In this document: piece by piece, positions 8,504 to 21,363 of the stretch
Layout of the letters: every line of letters begins with the position of its first letter
How positions within the stretch are numbered: the stretch's first letter is position 1
The notes under the pieces: model-generated
What the model saw: only the letters and a program-made list of their open reading frames with translations
What the model was told of the DNA's origin: nothing
Databases searched by the model: none
Program-made: the position numbers and the translations under genes
Source of the DNA: Planctomycetota bacterium
Lineage (GTDB): Bacteria; Planctomycetota; UBA1135; UBA2386
Direction: 5' to 3'
NCBI GenBank assembly: GCA_020638735.1
Contig: JACKHZ010000014.1
Span: 62,001-126,000 of the forward strand
DNA: 64,000 nt

Positions 8504-9940
8504 ATGACCCGGTCGCTCGCCGGTCTTCGTCGGTTCGTGTCGGGCGCAGCGGCGTGCAGCATCGCGGCGGTGGCGATGGCGCAGCAGCTGCCGGCGCCGG
8601 AGGTGCGCGAGGTCGCGGCGACCACTGGCGCGACGCCGCTGCGCTACGTCGTGCAGTTGCCGGCGCAGTGGACGCCGACGACCTGGACGCCGCTGGTGGT
8701 GCGCTTCGTCGGCGCTGGCGAAGAGGCGGATGGCCTCGCCGCCGCGCAACACGCGGTCGCGGAGCTGACGCCGACGCTGGCTCCGGCCGGATGGGTCGTC
8801 GTCGCGCCGGAGCGCGGTGTCGGCGCGGCTGGCATCGGGCCGCTGTTCGCCGCGCTGCGGCGCTCGTTCCGCATCGAACAGGGCGGCGTGCACGCGATCT
8901 GCAGCGGCGACGGAGCTCGTGTCGATGCCGTGCGAACTGCCCTGCACGAAGTGCAGACGGTGACCTTCGACGGGCCGATCGAGGGCGGGGAGGCGTTGGG
9001 GTTGCAGGGCGCCGCCGCCCGCCGGGTGGGCCTCGCCGGCAAGGACGAGCTCGCCGCGAAGCTGCTGACGCTGCACGCCGAACGCGCGCTCGATGGTGCC
9101 GCGGGCGAGGTCGCGCGTGTGCTAGACGACTTCCACGACGCCGCGGCCAACGGCGACGGCGCGCGCTACTTCGCGGACTTGCCGGACGACGCGGTGTTCC
9201 TCGGCACCGACGGCGCCGAGCGCTGGACCGGCGCCGAGTTCCGCCGGCAGTACTCGCGCTACTTCGACGGTCGCTCGGCGTGGACCTACGCGGCGCTGCA
9301 ACGCCACGTGACGCTCGGCGACGACGGCGCGACCGCGTGGTTCGACGAGGTGCTCGACAACCAGGCGTACGGCGAGTGCCGCGGCAGCGGCGTGCTGGTT
9401 CGACGCGGCGAGCGGTGGGTGCTGCGGCAGTACAACCTGACGATCGCCGTGCCCAACGACCTGGCGGGTGCCTTCGCGAAGCGCGTGCGCGCGCTGCAGG
9501 GGACCGCGCCGCTGCCGGTGGCGACGGTGGTGGTGGTGCGCCACGCCGAGAAGCTCGACGACAGCCGCGATCCGCCGCTGGACGACGCCGGCCGTGCCCG
9601 CGCCGAACGGCTCGCCGCGGCGCTGCGCGACCTGCCGCTGGCGGCGATCTACTGCAGCGAGTTCGCGCGCACGGCGCAGACGGTGGCGCCCGCGGCGCTG
9701 GCGCACCAGCTGACGCCGCAGGTGATGCCTGCCAGCGATCGCCAGTCGCTCGGGCTGGCATTGCGGCGGCTGCACGATGGCCGCGTGGCCCTCGTCTGCG
9801 GCCACTCCAACACCGTGCCGGCGCTGCTGAAGGCGCTCGGTGTCGCCGACGCGCCGGCGATCGGCGACGACGACTACGACCACCTGTTCGTCGTCACGCT
9901 GCAGCCCGAAGGCGCGCGGTGTGTGGCGCTGCGCTTCTGA
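8504..9940 (+). CDS. Exported fusion: hydrolase-like region, NTF2-like domain and histidine phosphatase
   Basis: 478 residues from ATG 8504 (GAGGTG 8 bases upstream), with a signal peptide ending near the AQQ at residue 27. Residues 40-190 resemble a degenerate alpha/beta-hydrolase (LPAQWTP, WVVVAPERG) without a convincing nucleophile elbow. Residues 205-325 look like a SnoaL/DUF4440 NTF2-like domain (FHDAAANGDGARYFADL, ERWVLRQYNLT). Residues 340-478 are a histidine phosphatase: VVVRHAEK with the phosphorylated His, YCSEFARTAQT, and the second-half His in CGHSNTVP. The phosphatase part is confident; the first part is tentative. The gene converges on the esterase gene with only 3 bp between stop codons. 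Confidence 0.8.
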   Translation: MTRSLAGLRRFVSGAAACSIAAVAMAQQLPAPEVREVAATTGATPLRYVVQLPAQWTPTTWTPLVVRFVGAGEEADGLAAAQHAVAELTPTLAPAGWVVVAPERGVGAAGIGPLFAALRRSFRIEQGGVHAICSGDGARVDAVRTALHEVQTVTFDGPIEGGEALGLQGAAARRVGLAGKDELAAKLLTLHAERALDGAAGEVARVLDDFHDAAANGDGARYFADLPDDAVFLGTDGAERWTGAEFRRQYSRYFDGRSAWTYAALQRHVTLGDDGATAWFDEVLDNQAYGECRGSGVLVRRGERWVLRQYNLTIAVPNDLAGAFAKRVRALQGTAPLPVATVVVVRHAEKLDDSRDPPLDDAGRARAERLAAALRDLPLAAIYCSEFARTAQTVAPAALAHQLTPQVMPASDRQSLGLALRRLHDGRVALVCGHSNTVPALLKALGVADAPAIGDDDYDHLFVVTLQPEGARCVALRF

Positions 9941-9943
9941 AAG

Positions 9944-10963
9944 TCAGCGGCCGCCGCCCTTCTCGTCCTTCTTCGCCGGCTCGTCCTTCGGCGTCATCGC
10001 CTCGACCGCGTCCTCGCCGCTCAGCGCCTTGCCGACGAACTGCAGCGACACCGCGAGGTTCTCCAGCATCGACGGGCTGCCCCAGGCGTGGCCGCCGCCG
10101 GCGATGGCGCGGAACAGGTGGCGGTGGTGGTGCTTCTGCATCGCCTCGTGCAGCGCGACGTTCGGTTCGTAGAGGCCGTAGCGGTCCTCGTCGCCGGCGT
10201 CGAAGTAGATCTGCAGGCCCTGCAGCTGCTCCGGCTTGCGCCGCGCGACCAGCGCCATCGGCATCTGCTCGGCCCACTTGTCCTTGTCGATCGGGTTGCC
10301 GAGCTCCTTCTCGAGGTCGCCGCGCAGCGCGCGCATCACCACCGACTCGGTCATGCCCGACAGCTCGGCGGGATCGGCCGGCAGGATCGCCGCCGAGTGC
10401 ACGGCGACGGCGCCGAACAGGTCCGGGTGGCGCAGCGCGAGCTTCAGCGCGCCGAAGCCGCCGGCGCTGCAGCCCATCACCGCGCGGTGGGCGCGGTCGG
10501 TGGCGACGCGGAAGCGCTTCTGCACGTCCGCGAGCAGGTCACCGACCAGCAGGTCCTCGACGTCGCCGATCTGCTCGCCGTTCATGTAGGTCGAGCGGCC
10601 CCGGCCCGGCGGGCGGAACACCACCAGCACCAGCTCCGGGATCTTGCCCTCGCCGCGCAAGCGGTCGAGCGTCTGAGCGCCGCCGCGCGACTGGAAGTCC
10701 TCGGGGCCGCCGAAGCCCGGCAGCCACAACACCCACGGATACTTCTCGTCCTTGTTGGCGTCGAGGTCGTGGCCCTTCGGCAGGTAGGTGTAGTAGCTCG
10801 CCTCGCCGCCGCGCATCGCGTCGGTCGAGAAGTCCCAGCTCTCGAACGTGAAGTGCTCGAGCTGGGGAGGCTCGGCCTGGCGACCGCGGCCGGGGCCGAA
10901 CTGGGCGGGGAGCAGCGACAGCGACAGCATCGCTGCGCCGACGAACGCGAGGTGACGCTTCAT
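9944..10963 (-). CDS. Exported esterase-D-type alpha/beta hydrolase
   Basis: 339 residues from ATG 10963 with a signal peptide (hydrophobic 5-18, cleavage near LLPAQ). The nucleophile elbow GCSAGGFGALK (Ser), a later Asp (FDAGDEDRYG) and a His (GGGHAWG) give the catalytic triad of the PF00756 esterase family (S-formylglutathione hydrolase, feruloyl esterase, mycolyltransferase relatives). LPGFGG near residue 85 supplies an oxyanion region. The tail is Lys/Glu-rich. It probably hydrolyses an ester outside the cytoplasm. The much longer frame running to 12823 is antisense to real genes and was rejected. Confidence 0.88.
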   Translation of the reverse strand: MKRHLAFVGAAMLSLSLLPAQFGPGRGRQAEPPQLEHFTFESWDFSTDAMRGGEASYYTYLPKGHDLDANKDEKYPWVLWLPGFGGPEDFQSRGGAQTLDRLRGEGKIPELVLVVFRPPGRGRSTYMNGEQIGDVEDLLVGDLLADVQKRFRVATDRAHRAVMGCSAGGFGALKLALRHPDLFGAVAVHSAAILPADPAELSGMTESVVMRALRGDLEKELGNPIDKDKWAEQMPMALVARRKPEQLQGLQIYFDAGDEDRYGLYEPNVALHEAMQKHHHRHLFRAIAGGGHAWGSPSMLENLAVSLQFVGKALSGEDAVEAMTPKDEPAKKDEKGGGR

Positions 10964-11052
10964 GCGCGCGGCATCGTGGCGGGCTCCAGCTCGGCCGGCA
11001 ACGACGCGCAACAGCGGGTGCAACGCTGTTACGCGTCGCGACCCGCGTGACC

Positions 11053-12573
11053 TCACGACAGCGGCGGCAGCTGGCCGGCGCGCACGAACGCCTGTTCGTA
11101 GAGGAACAGGCCGCCCATGCCGAGCACGGCCAGCAGCGCCAGCGCGGCGGCCGGGGCGGTGCCGTTGAGCACCAGCAGCGCGGCCAGCATCGCCGCCATC
11201 GTCGACGTGCCCATGCCGAAGTGGAACGCCGACAGCTGCGTGCCGCGCCACGCCTTGACCGTCGGCAGCAGCGCCGCCGCCATGCGCGCGTTGTGGGTGT
11301 GGTGGCGGGCGAAGCGCTCGCGCAGGCCGAAGCCGTGGTGCATCCCCGCCATCGCCAAGACGAAGAGCGCCAGCTTCTGGTCTGGCACGAACGGCAGCAT
11401 CACCGCGCCGCCGACGCACAGCGCCTGCACCAGCAGGTGCGGCAGGAGCGTCGCCGTGTGCTGCCACAGGTCGCGGCCCTCGCACTGCGCGAACAGGAAC
11501 GCCGTGTAGGCCGCGGTCATCGAACCGGCGCCGAGGTTGAGCCAGCGCAGCACGTCGGCGAGGCCGTCGAGACCGAGCAGTCGCGCGCCGATCGAGCCGG
11601 TGCTCAACGCGCCGAACGCCATCAGCACCCACGCGCCCTTGACCAGCCAGCTGCGCGTGTTGGGGCGCAGCACGATCGACAGGAACTTCGTCGGCCGCTT
11701 CAGGTCGGCGACCAGCAGCACGTTGGTCACCGCCAGGAACAGCAGCGCGAAGACCTCCGGCAGGTAGTCGCGCGCGAACTCGTCGCCAGCGCTCGACCAG
11801 GCGAGGAACGGCGCCCACAGCGCAGCGCCGGCGGCGACGCCCTTGGTGACGAGGTAGGCCGAGACCTTCCAGCCCCAGTGGACCTTGTGGTCGACGTCGA
11901 GCGCCACGCGCGCGTCGGCGCGCTGCAGCAGCTGGGCGTCTGCCTCCGGCAGCGGCGCCTTGGGCAGGCGGCGGTCGCTCCAGATGTACATGTCCTCTTC
12001 GCGCGCGGTGCCCGGCTCGAGGTTGGCCTCGTGCGCGCCGAGGTAGAAGACGTTGGGGGACGTGCCCTGCTCCGGCCGGCGCACCTTGGCGCCCGGCACC
12101 GTCGCCAGCAGCTTGCTGGCCGGGCTGTCGGGGTCGTGCAGGTCGCCGCTGACGATCGCGGTCTCCGGGCAGACGACCTCGCAGGCCGGCTTCAGGCCCT
12201 GCTCGACGCGGTGCGCGCAGAAGTGGCACTTCTCGGCGCCGCCGGTCTCCTCGTTGAGGTAGAGCGCGTCGTAGGGGCACGCCTGCATGCAGGCCTTGCA
12301 GCCGATGCAGACGTCCTTGTCGAGGTCGACGATGCCGTCGGGTCGCTTGTGCAGCGCCGTCACCGGGCAGATCGTCACGCACGGCGCCGCCGTGCACTGG
12401 TTGCAGCGCAGCACCGCGAAGTGACGCTTGACCTGCGGGAAGCTGCCGACCTCCGTGTACTTGACCCAGGTGCGGAAGTCGCCGATCGGCACCTCGTTCT
12501 CCGACTTGCAGGCGACCGTGCAGGCGTGGCAGCCGATGCAGCGACGTTGGTCCAGTACGAAGCCGTATTGCAT
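11053..12573 (-). CDS. 4Fe-4S ferredoxin fused to NrfD-type membrane anchor (CISM electron-transfer subunit)
   Basis: 506 residues. Residues 1-190 are an NrfC/DmsB-like ferredoxin with four Cys clusters: CIGCHACTVAC, CNQCTAAPCVTIC, CIGCKACMQAC and CHFC...C. This predicts four cubane clusters. From about residue 240 there are about eight hydrophobic helices typical of NrfD/PsrC quinone-interacting anchors. The two parts are usually separate polypeptides in polysulfide, tetrathionate and sulfite systems. It likely passes electrons between the membrane quinone pool and the molybdoenzyme at 4514-7279, four genes away on the same strand. Direction of electron flow is unknown. Confidence 0.88.
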   Translation of the reverse strand: MQYGFVLDQRRCIGCHACTVACKSENEVPIGDFRTWVKYTEVGSFPQVKRHFAVLRCNQCTAAPCVTICPVTALHKRPDGIVDLDKDVCIGCKACMQACPYDALYLNEETGGAEKCHFCAHRVEQGLKPACEVVCPETAIVSGDLHDPDSPASKLLATVPGAKVRRPEQGTSPNVFYLGAHEANLEPGTAREEDMYIWSDRRLPKAPLPEADAQLLQRADARVALDVDHKVHWGWKVSAYLVTKGVAAGAALWAPFLAWSSAGDEFARDYLPEVFALLFLAVTNVLLVADLKRPTKFLSIVLRPNTRSWLVKGAWVLMAFGALSTGSIGARLLGLDGLADVLRWLNLGAGSMTAAYTAFLFAQCEGRDLWQHTATLLPHLLVQALCVGGAVMLPFVPDQKLALFVLAMAGMHHGFGLRERFARHHTHNARMAAALLPTVKAWRGTQLSAFHFGMGTSTMAAMLAALLVLNGTAPAAALALLAVLGMGGLFLYEQAFVRAGQLPPLS

Positions 12574-12891
12574 GAGCGGGGGGCCACCTTAGCGACGCGC
12601 CGCCCGGGAGCGAGCGTTCCCTGCCGCCAGCTGCAGGTGTCCCGGCGTTGTCAACCCGGCCGGGGTGGGTGCGAAATTCGGGGGGCGGCTTGCGCGGGAC
12701 CCCTCCGTCGGGGAATGTTCCGCCCGTCTGCGACCTCGTCCGGGCCTGGAGTCGACTGCGACACCACTGGTGCTGATCGATCGGGAAACCAGCTCGAGAA
12801 TCGCGCTTTCGTCTGTTTGGCACCTGGGGCCTTCCCCTTTGACTCCACGGTGCGTCGTGTCCGCCAAAGGGTGAAGTGATCGTCAGACGCG
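12574..12891 (+). promoter_or_regulatory. 318-bp upstream region and probable long leader of the RRM gene
   Basis: No gene seen. Just before the RRM start a CCCTTT (about 12835-12840) and an AAAGGG (about 12866-12871) could pair around a GC-rich interior, a possible leader structure. Long leaders are common for RRM/cold-shock-type genes. No confident -35/-10 pair could be picked in this GC-rich DNA. Confidence 0.3.
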
Positions 12892-13413
<522 letters not shown>

Positions 13414-13730
13414 TCGACTGCTGATCCTGCGAGCGCTGTGATCGCGCCGATGGCGTTCGCTGTCGGCTCGGTCGCGCGTCGCGGATCGTGCCAGTCCTCC
13501 GCTCGGCAGGCCAGCTGCACAAGCAGGCCAGCTACATGAAGGTCCACAAGGGGCGCAGTTCGCGCCCGCCTTGCTATACCCACATGCGATGAGGGCGCAC
13601 TATCGCATCCATGGACCGCATCCATGGACCGCATCCATGGACACGCTCCGGCGCGGCGCCTACCGATCATGCGGCCGCCAATGGTGCGGCCCTACTGCTG
13701 CGGCCCTACTGGTGCGGCCCCTACTGATCC
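13414..13730. other. 317-bp intergenic region with short direct repeats
   Basis: Lies between convergent genes (RRM gene and 51-residue protein). It contains three tandem copies of a 13-mer at 13605-13642 and three near-copies of GCGGCCCTACTG at about 13687-13726. No open reading frame of coding character and no clear terminator were found. Confidence 0.5.
13605..13642. repeat. Tandem 13-bp repeat, three copies
   Basis: The unit GCATCCATGGACC occurs head-to-tail at 13605-13617 and 13618-13630, with a third near-complete copy from 13631. Each unit contains the palindrome CCATGG. The units are contiguous with no spacers. Confidence 0.8.
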
Positions 13731-13886
13731 CTACTGATGCGGGATGTCGTGGCTGTTGACGAAGTCCGTCAGCCCGATGCCGTTCGCCAGCAGGTAGAAG
13801 AACACCAGAATGCCGGCGCCGATGCACAGGCCGACGGCCATGGGCACCAGCTCCTTGGGATCGATCAGCGGCTTCGAGTCACTCAT
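13731..13886 (-). CDS. Small single-pass membrane protein (51 residues)
   Basis: ATG at 13886, TAG at 13731-13733. The product starts MSDSKPLIDPKELVPMAV, continues with a hydrophobic segment (residues 17-38, CIGAGILVFFYLLANG) and ends in a short polar tail. It has one probable transmembrane helix and no signal cleavage site. It lies 59 bp upstream of the M1 aminopeptidase start region on neither the same transcript nor an obvious operon (its start is 59 bp from the aminopeptidase stop, both on the minus strand). It is not a family I recognise. Coding status rests on residue composition and membrane character. Confidence 0.6.
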   Translation of the reverse strand: MSDSKPLIDPKELVPMAVGLCIGAGILVFFYLLANGIGLTDFVNSHDIPHQ

Positions 13887-13944
13887 GGAATCGCGGGAAG
13901 GGTAGCAACCGACCGTGCGGGAAGCATCGGCCCGGCGGCGATTT

Positions 13945-15813
13945 TCATCGGCCGCCGCCCGCGTCGGTCTTCTCCTCGAAGCCGAGCATCGCGTCGAGCG
14001 TGTGCTGGCTGACTGCGTGGTAGCGCGGCCGCGCGCGTCGGTAGATGTCGAGCGCGCGCGCCTTGCCGCCTTCGGTGTCGAGCAGCGCCTGGTAGAGCGG
14101 CTTGAGGAACTTGCGCCGGCCGACGGTCATCAGGAACAGCTCGAGGCGGCGGTCTACGGCGTGATAGCCGCGGCGCGTCGACAGGTCGAGCCATGCGCAG
14201 AGGATCTCGCTGTTGCCACTCTGCGTGAAGCGGAACGCGCGGTCGAGCGCAGCCAGGACCTGCGCCGACGGTTCGTCGAGCCCGGCGAGGAAGCGCAGCC
14301 ATTGCGGCGTCGTCCAGCCGTCGGTGGCCAGCTCGCCCGGCGCCTCGCCGCTGCGCAGCGCCGCCAGCGCGTCGTCGACGGCGCGGAACAGCGGGCTGTC
14401 GGGGATCGGCGCGTCTTCGGGCAGGCCGGCCTGTTCGATCCAGCGCGCCACGTCGACCTGCGCCGCGGCCGCGGGGTCCTTCGCCAGCAGCCGCCGCTCG
14501 AGGAACTCGACGAAGGTCGCGGTGGTCACGCTCTGGAAGGCGTGCTCGTCGAACCAGGCGCGCAGGAACGCGTCCATGCGCGCGCGTCCGAACACCTGCT
14601 CGAGGCGCCGCAGGAACGCCGCGCCCTTGTCGTAGGCGACGGCGGTCATGCCGTCGTCGGGGTTGCGGCCCGTCAGGTCGATGTGCAGCACCTGGTCGGC
14701 GGCCGGCAGCCCGGCGAGCTCCTCCTGCAGGCCCTTCATGCCGAGCGCGATCTCCATCTGTGCGCGATCCTGACCGTAGACGTGCTCCATGATGCGCTGC
14801 TCGAGGTGCACGGTGAACCCCTCGTTGAGCCAGAAGTCGCGCCACGTCGCGTTGGTCACCAGGTTGCCGGACCAGCTGTGCGCCAGCTCGTGTGCGATCA
14901 GCGCCACCAGCGACTTGTCGCCGGCGAGGATGGTCGGCGTGGCGAACGTCAGGGTCGGGTTCTCCATGCCGCCGAACGGGAAGCTCGGCGGCAGGAACAG
15001 CACGTCGTAGCGGCCCCAGCGGTACGGCCCGAACAGCTGTTCGCAGGCCTGCACCATCTGCTCCATGTCGCCGAGCTCGCGCGCCGCGGCGTCGACGATC
15101 GACGGTTCTGCCCACACCGCGCAGCGGTCGCTGATGTCGCGCGACGTCAGGTCGCCGCAGGCCAGCGCGATCAGGTAGCTCGGCACCGCGCGGTCCATCG
15201 CGAACGTGTAGGCGTCGCCGTCGCGCCCGCGCTGTCCGGCGCTCATCACCGGCACCAGCCCGGACGGGGCGCGCACCCGGGCCTGCCACGTCACGCGCAC
15301 GGCCGGCGAGTCCTGCAGCGGGATCCAGCTGCGCGTCAGGATCGCCTGTCCCTGCGTGAACAGGAACGGCGCCTGCTTGCCGTTGGTCTGCTCCGGGGCC
15401 AGCCATTGCATCGCCTCGGCCAGCGGCGACGTGCGGTAGCCGATCGTCACCGTCGTCGTGTCCGGCCGCAGCGCGACGGTCAGAGGGCGGCCGAGGAACT
15501 CGTCCGCCGCTTCGGGGCAGGTCCAGGGCAGCGCCTCGCCGCGCTGGTCGGCGACGCCTTCGATGGTCAGCTGGTTGGTGTCGAGCACCAACGGCGCCGC
15601 CGGGTCGCGCCGGTCGAGCGTGTGCGTCACCGATCCCGACGCCACCTTGGCGTCGAAGTCGAGGGTCAGGTCCAGCGCGAGGTGGGTCGAGCGCACCTGG
15701 TCCGGGCGCGCGAACGAGTGGGTGTCGGCGGAGGCGTTCATCGGCGGCGTGCCCGCGCCCTGGCAGGCGAGCAGGCAGGCGAGGGGGGCGAGCGGCCAGA
15801 GGGGCGTGCGCAT
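13945..15813 (-). CDS. M1-family zinc aminopeptidase lipoprotein
   Basis: 622 residues with a lipoprotein signal (lipobox LLAC, Cys17). The M1 hallmarks are all present: the substrate-binding GGMEN exopeptidase motif (281-285), zinc site HELAH (308-312) with downstream Glu331 in LNEG, and a C-terminal helical domain with leukotriene-A4-hydrolase-like character. The enzyme removes N-terminal residues from peptides, here presumably at the outer face of a membrane. ATG 15813 was chosen because it begins the lipoprotein signal; longer frames upstream run antisense to infC. It is divergently oriented from infC across 240 bp. Confidence 0.92.
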   Translation of the reverse strand: MRTPLWPLAPLACLLACQGAGTPPMNASADTHSFARPDQVRSTHLALDLTLDFDAKVASGSVTHTLDRRDPAAPLVLDTNQLTIEGVADQRGEALPWTCPEAADEFLGRPLTVALRPDTTTVTIGYRTSPLAEAMQWLAPEQTNGKQAPFLFTQGQAILTRSWIPLQDSPAVRVTWQARVRAPSGLVPVMSAGQRGRDGDAYTFAMDRAVPSYLIALACGDLTSRDISDRCAVWAEPSIVDAAARELGDMEQMVQACEQLFGPYRWGRYDVLFLPPSFPFGGMENPTLTFATPTILAGDKSLVALIAHELAHSWSGNLVTNATWRDFWLNEGFTVHLEQRIMEHVYGQDRAQMEIALGMKGLQEELAGLPAADQVLHIDLTGRNPDDGMTAVAYDKGAAFLRRLEQVFGRARMDAFLRAWFDEHAFQSVTTATFVEFLERRLLAKDPAAAAQVDVARWIEQAGLPEDAPIPDSPLFRAVDDALAALRSGEAPGELATDGWTTPQWLRFLAGLDEPSAQVLAALDRAFRFTQSGNSEILCAWLDLSTRRGYHAVDRRLELFLMTVGRRKFLKPLYQALLDTEGGKARALDIYRRARPRYHAVSQHTLDAMLGFEEKTDAGGGR

Positions 15814-15962
15814 GCGGCCGTTGTAGCCGCGCGCTGCGGACGGAGCCACGCCGTCCGGCGCGCCGGCCGCGGGGCACCTCGGCGGATTCTTCATCGGCCG
15901 GCGGAGCCGGGCCGATACGCCGTTGCGGCGGGGGATGCCGGCCAATAGCCTTCTCCGCCCAT

Positions 15963-15980
15963 GCCCGGTGTGCACCGGGC
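15963..15980 (+). promoter_or_regulatory. Palindromic hairpin in the infC leader
   Basis: GCCCGGTG TG CACCGGGC is a perfect 8-bp inverted repeat (7 bp with a realistic 4-base loop), 73 bases before the infC start. It could be an operator or an mRNA stem. infC is autoregulated in other bacteria, but by a different mechanism that uses a rare start codon. Confidence 0.5.
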
Positions 15981-16053
15981 AACCCACGAGCTCAACGAAG
16001 GAGTCCGTACGACGTGTTGCAGTTGAAGAGTGTGTCGCAGTCCCAGAGGCCTC

Positions 16054-16596
16054 ATGGCCGGTAAGCCGGATCCGCGCCGTCGTCCCCCGCAGGATCGCGG
16101 TCCGCGCATCAACCACCAGATCCGCATCCGGCAGGTCCGCGTCATCGACGAGGACAACAAGCAGCTCGGCGTGATGGAGACCGCCGACGCGCTCGCGCTG
16201 GCGATCCACAAGACGCTCGACCTCGTAGAGATCGCGCCGAACCAGCGGCCCCCCGTGTGCCGCATCATGGACTACGGCAAGTTCAAGTACGAGGAGAAGA
16301 AGAAGGAGCAGGCCAACCGGCGCAAGCAGCACCAGGTCCAGGTGAAGGAGCTGCGCGTGCGGCCCGGCACCGGCGATCACGACCTGCAGTTCAAGGTGCG
16401 CCAGGCGCGCGAGTTCCTCGCCGACGGCGACAAGGTGCTGGTGTGCTGCCTGTTCCGCGGTCGCCAGATGGCGCACAAGGAAGTCGGCGAACAGGTCATC
16501 AACGAGGTCGTCAAGCACCTCGCCGACGTCGCCAAGGTCGAGGCCGGTGTGCGCCAGGAAGGGCGCCGCATGGTGCTGCTGCTGACCAAGAAGTAG
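16054..16596 (+). CDS. infC: Translation initiation factor IF-3
   Basis: 180 residues. It covers both IF-3 domains: the N-domain with the signature INHQIRIRQVRVIDED and QLGVM, a Lys-rich linker (YEEKKKEQANRRKQ), and the C-domain with KELRVRP, GDKVLVCCLFRGRQM and the C-terminal RMVLLLTKK. It binds the 30S subunit, prevents premature subunit joining and checks the initiator tRNA-start codon pair. ATG 16054 has GAGG seven bases upstream; the in-frame upstream start at 16030 lacks this. Unlike many bacteria the start is ATG rather than AUU, and rpmI-rplT do not follow. Confidence 0.96.
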   Translation: MAGKPDPRRRPPQDRGPRINHQIRIRQVRVIDEDNKQLGVMETADALALAIHKTLDLVEIAPNQRPPVCRIMDYGKFKYEEKKKEQANRRKQHQVQVKELRVRPGTGDHDLQFKVRQAREFLADGDKVLVCCLFRGRQMAHKEVGEQVINEVVKHLADVAKVEAGVRQEGRRMVLLLTKK

Positions 16597-16742
16597 CGCG
16601 TCGGCGAGACGCGCTCGGCGGCGACTCGACGCCAACTTCCGGCTCCGACTTCGTGTCGCGTCAGCGTCGCGCACGATCTGCAGGATCGTTCGCGAGGCCG
16701 GAGGTCGTTCCGCTACGCTCTGCCGCCGCGGTCCGACCCGAG

Positions 16743-20302
<3,560 letters not shown>

Positions 20303-20306
<4 letters not shown>

Positions 20307-21358
20307 AGAACCGTTCGTTCGCACTCTCGTTGCTGCTCGCCGCCTGCGCCTCGGCGCCGACCGACTCCGGTTCGGCGGCGGTCGTGCACGACGTCGCGGT
20401 GGCGGCCAAGCGGCTGCTCGGGCAGCTGTCCCACGAGCAGCAGCAGCTGGCGTGGCGCCCGCTCGACGATCCGGAGGCGATGGCCTGGCAGTTCGTGCCC
20501 GGCCGCTACGCCGGCATCGAGCTCGGCGCGATGGAGCCGGTGCAGCGCTCGTTCGCCCGCGACGTGGTCCGGGCGATGCTCAGCGACGTCGGCTTCGGCC
20601 GTCTGGTCGCGGTCATGGACCTCGAGAACGTGCTGCGCGAGATGGAGGCGGGGCCCGGCAAGGACGTCTCGCACCGCGATCCGGGCCGCTACTCGCTGCT
20701 GATCTGCGGGCGGCCGGCGGTCGACGGCACCTTCGTCGTGCGCTTCCAGGGACACCACGTGTCGCTGCGCATGGCGGTCGTCGACGGCGTGCTGGCGGGC
20801 TTCACGCCGCACTTCCTCGGCGCCAACCCGCACCGCATCGCCACCGGCGACGAGCAGGCCGGCCTCGACGCGGAGGTGTTCACGCTGCACGCCGAGGAGG
20901 ACGTCGCGCGCGAGCTGATGGCCGCGCTGACCGACGAGCAGCGCGCCCGCGCGATCGTCGACCCGAAGGCGCCGGCCGACGTGCTGCTCGGCCCGGGCAA
21001 GGCGCCGGACGCGCTGGGCGAGCGCGTCGGCCTGCCGGTGGCGGAGTTGACCGGGGTGCCGCGCGAGCTGCTGTGGAAGCTGCTGCGCGTCTACGTCGAC
21101 CGCTACCGCAGCGAGCTCGCCGGCGCCGAGCTGCGGCGCATCGCCGCCGAGGACCTGGACGTGATGACGTTTGCCTGGGCCGGCAGCCTGGAGAAGGGCC
21201 AGGGCCACTACTACCGGCTGCACGGCGCGCGCTTCGCGATCGAGTACGACAACACGCAGAACGGCGCCAACCACATCCACACGGTCTGGCGCGACTTCGA
21301 CCGCGACTTCGGCGGCGACCCGCTGCGCGAGCACCTCGCGCGCGAGCACGATCGGTAG
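20303..21358 (+). CDS. DUF3500 lipoprotein
   Basis: 351 residues. The N-terminus is a short signal with LLLAACAS, consistent with lipidation. The rest matches DUF3500: WQFVPGRYAGIEL, HHVSLRMAVVDG near the middle, GPHFLGANPH-type segment (here TPHFLGANPH), and the C-terminal EYDNTQNGANHIH then VWRDF. The family has no assigned reaction; the conserved His/Asp clusters hint at a metal site. The start codon overlaps the kgd stop as ATGA, implying coupled translation; an alternative ATG at 20294 adds three residues. The gene converges on the alpha/beta-hydrolase gene with 5 bp between. Confidence 0.9.
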
Positions 21359-21363
21359 CCCGT

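Noticed and set aside
9944..12823. A 959-codon minus-strand frame joining esterase to upstream DNA
   Set aside because: Only the part from ATG 10963 has esterase motifs and a signal peptide; the rest is out of frame with the ferredoxin/NrfD gene.
13605..13642. CRISPR array
   Set aside because: Units are contiguous 13-mers with no spacers and no cas genes.
16030..16053. An upstream or non-AUG start for infC
   Set aside because: ATG 16054 has a well-spaced GAGG and gives the usual IF-3 length; the earlier in-frame start lacks a ribosome-binding site.
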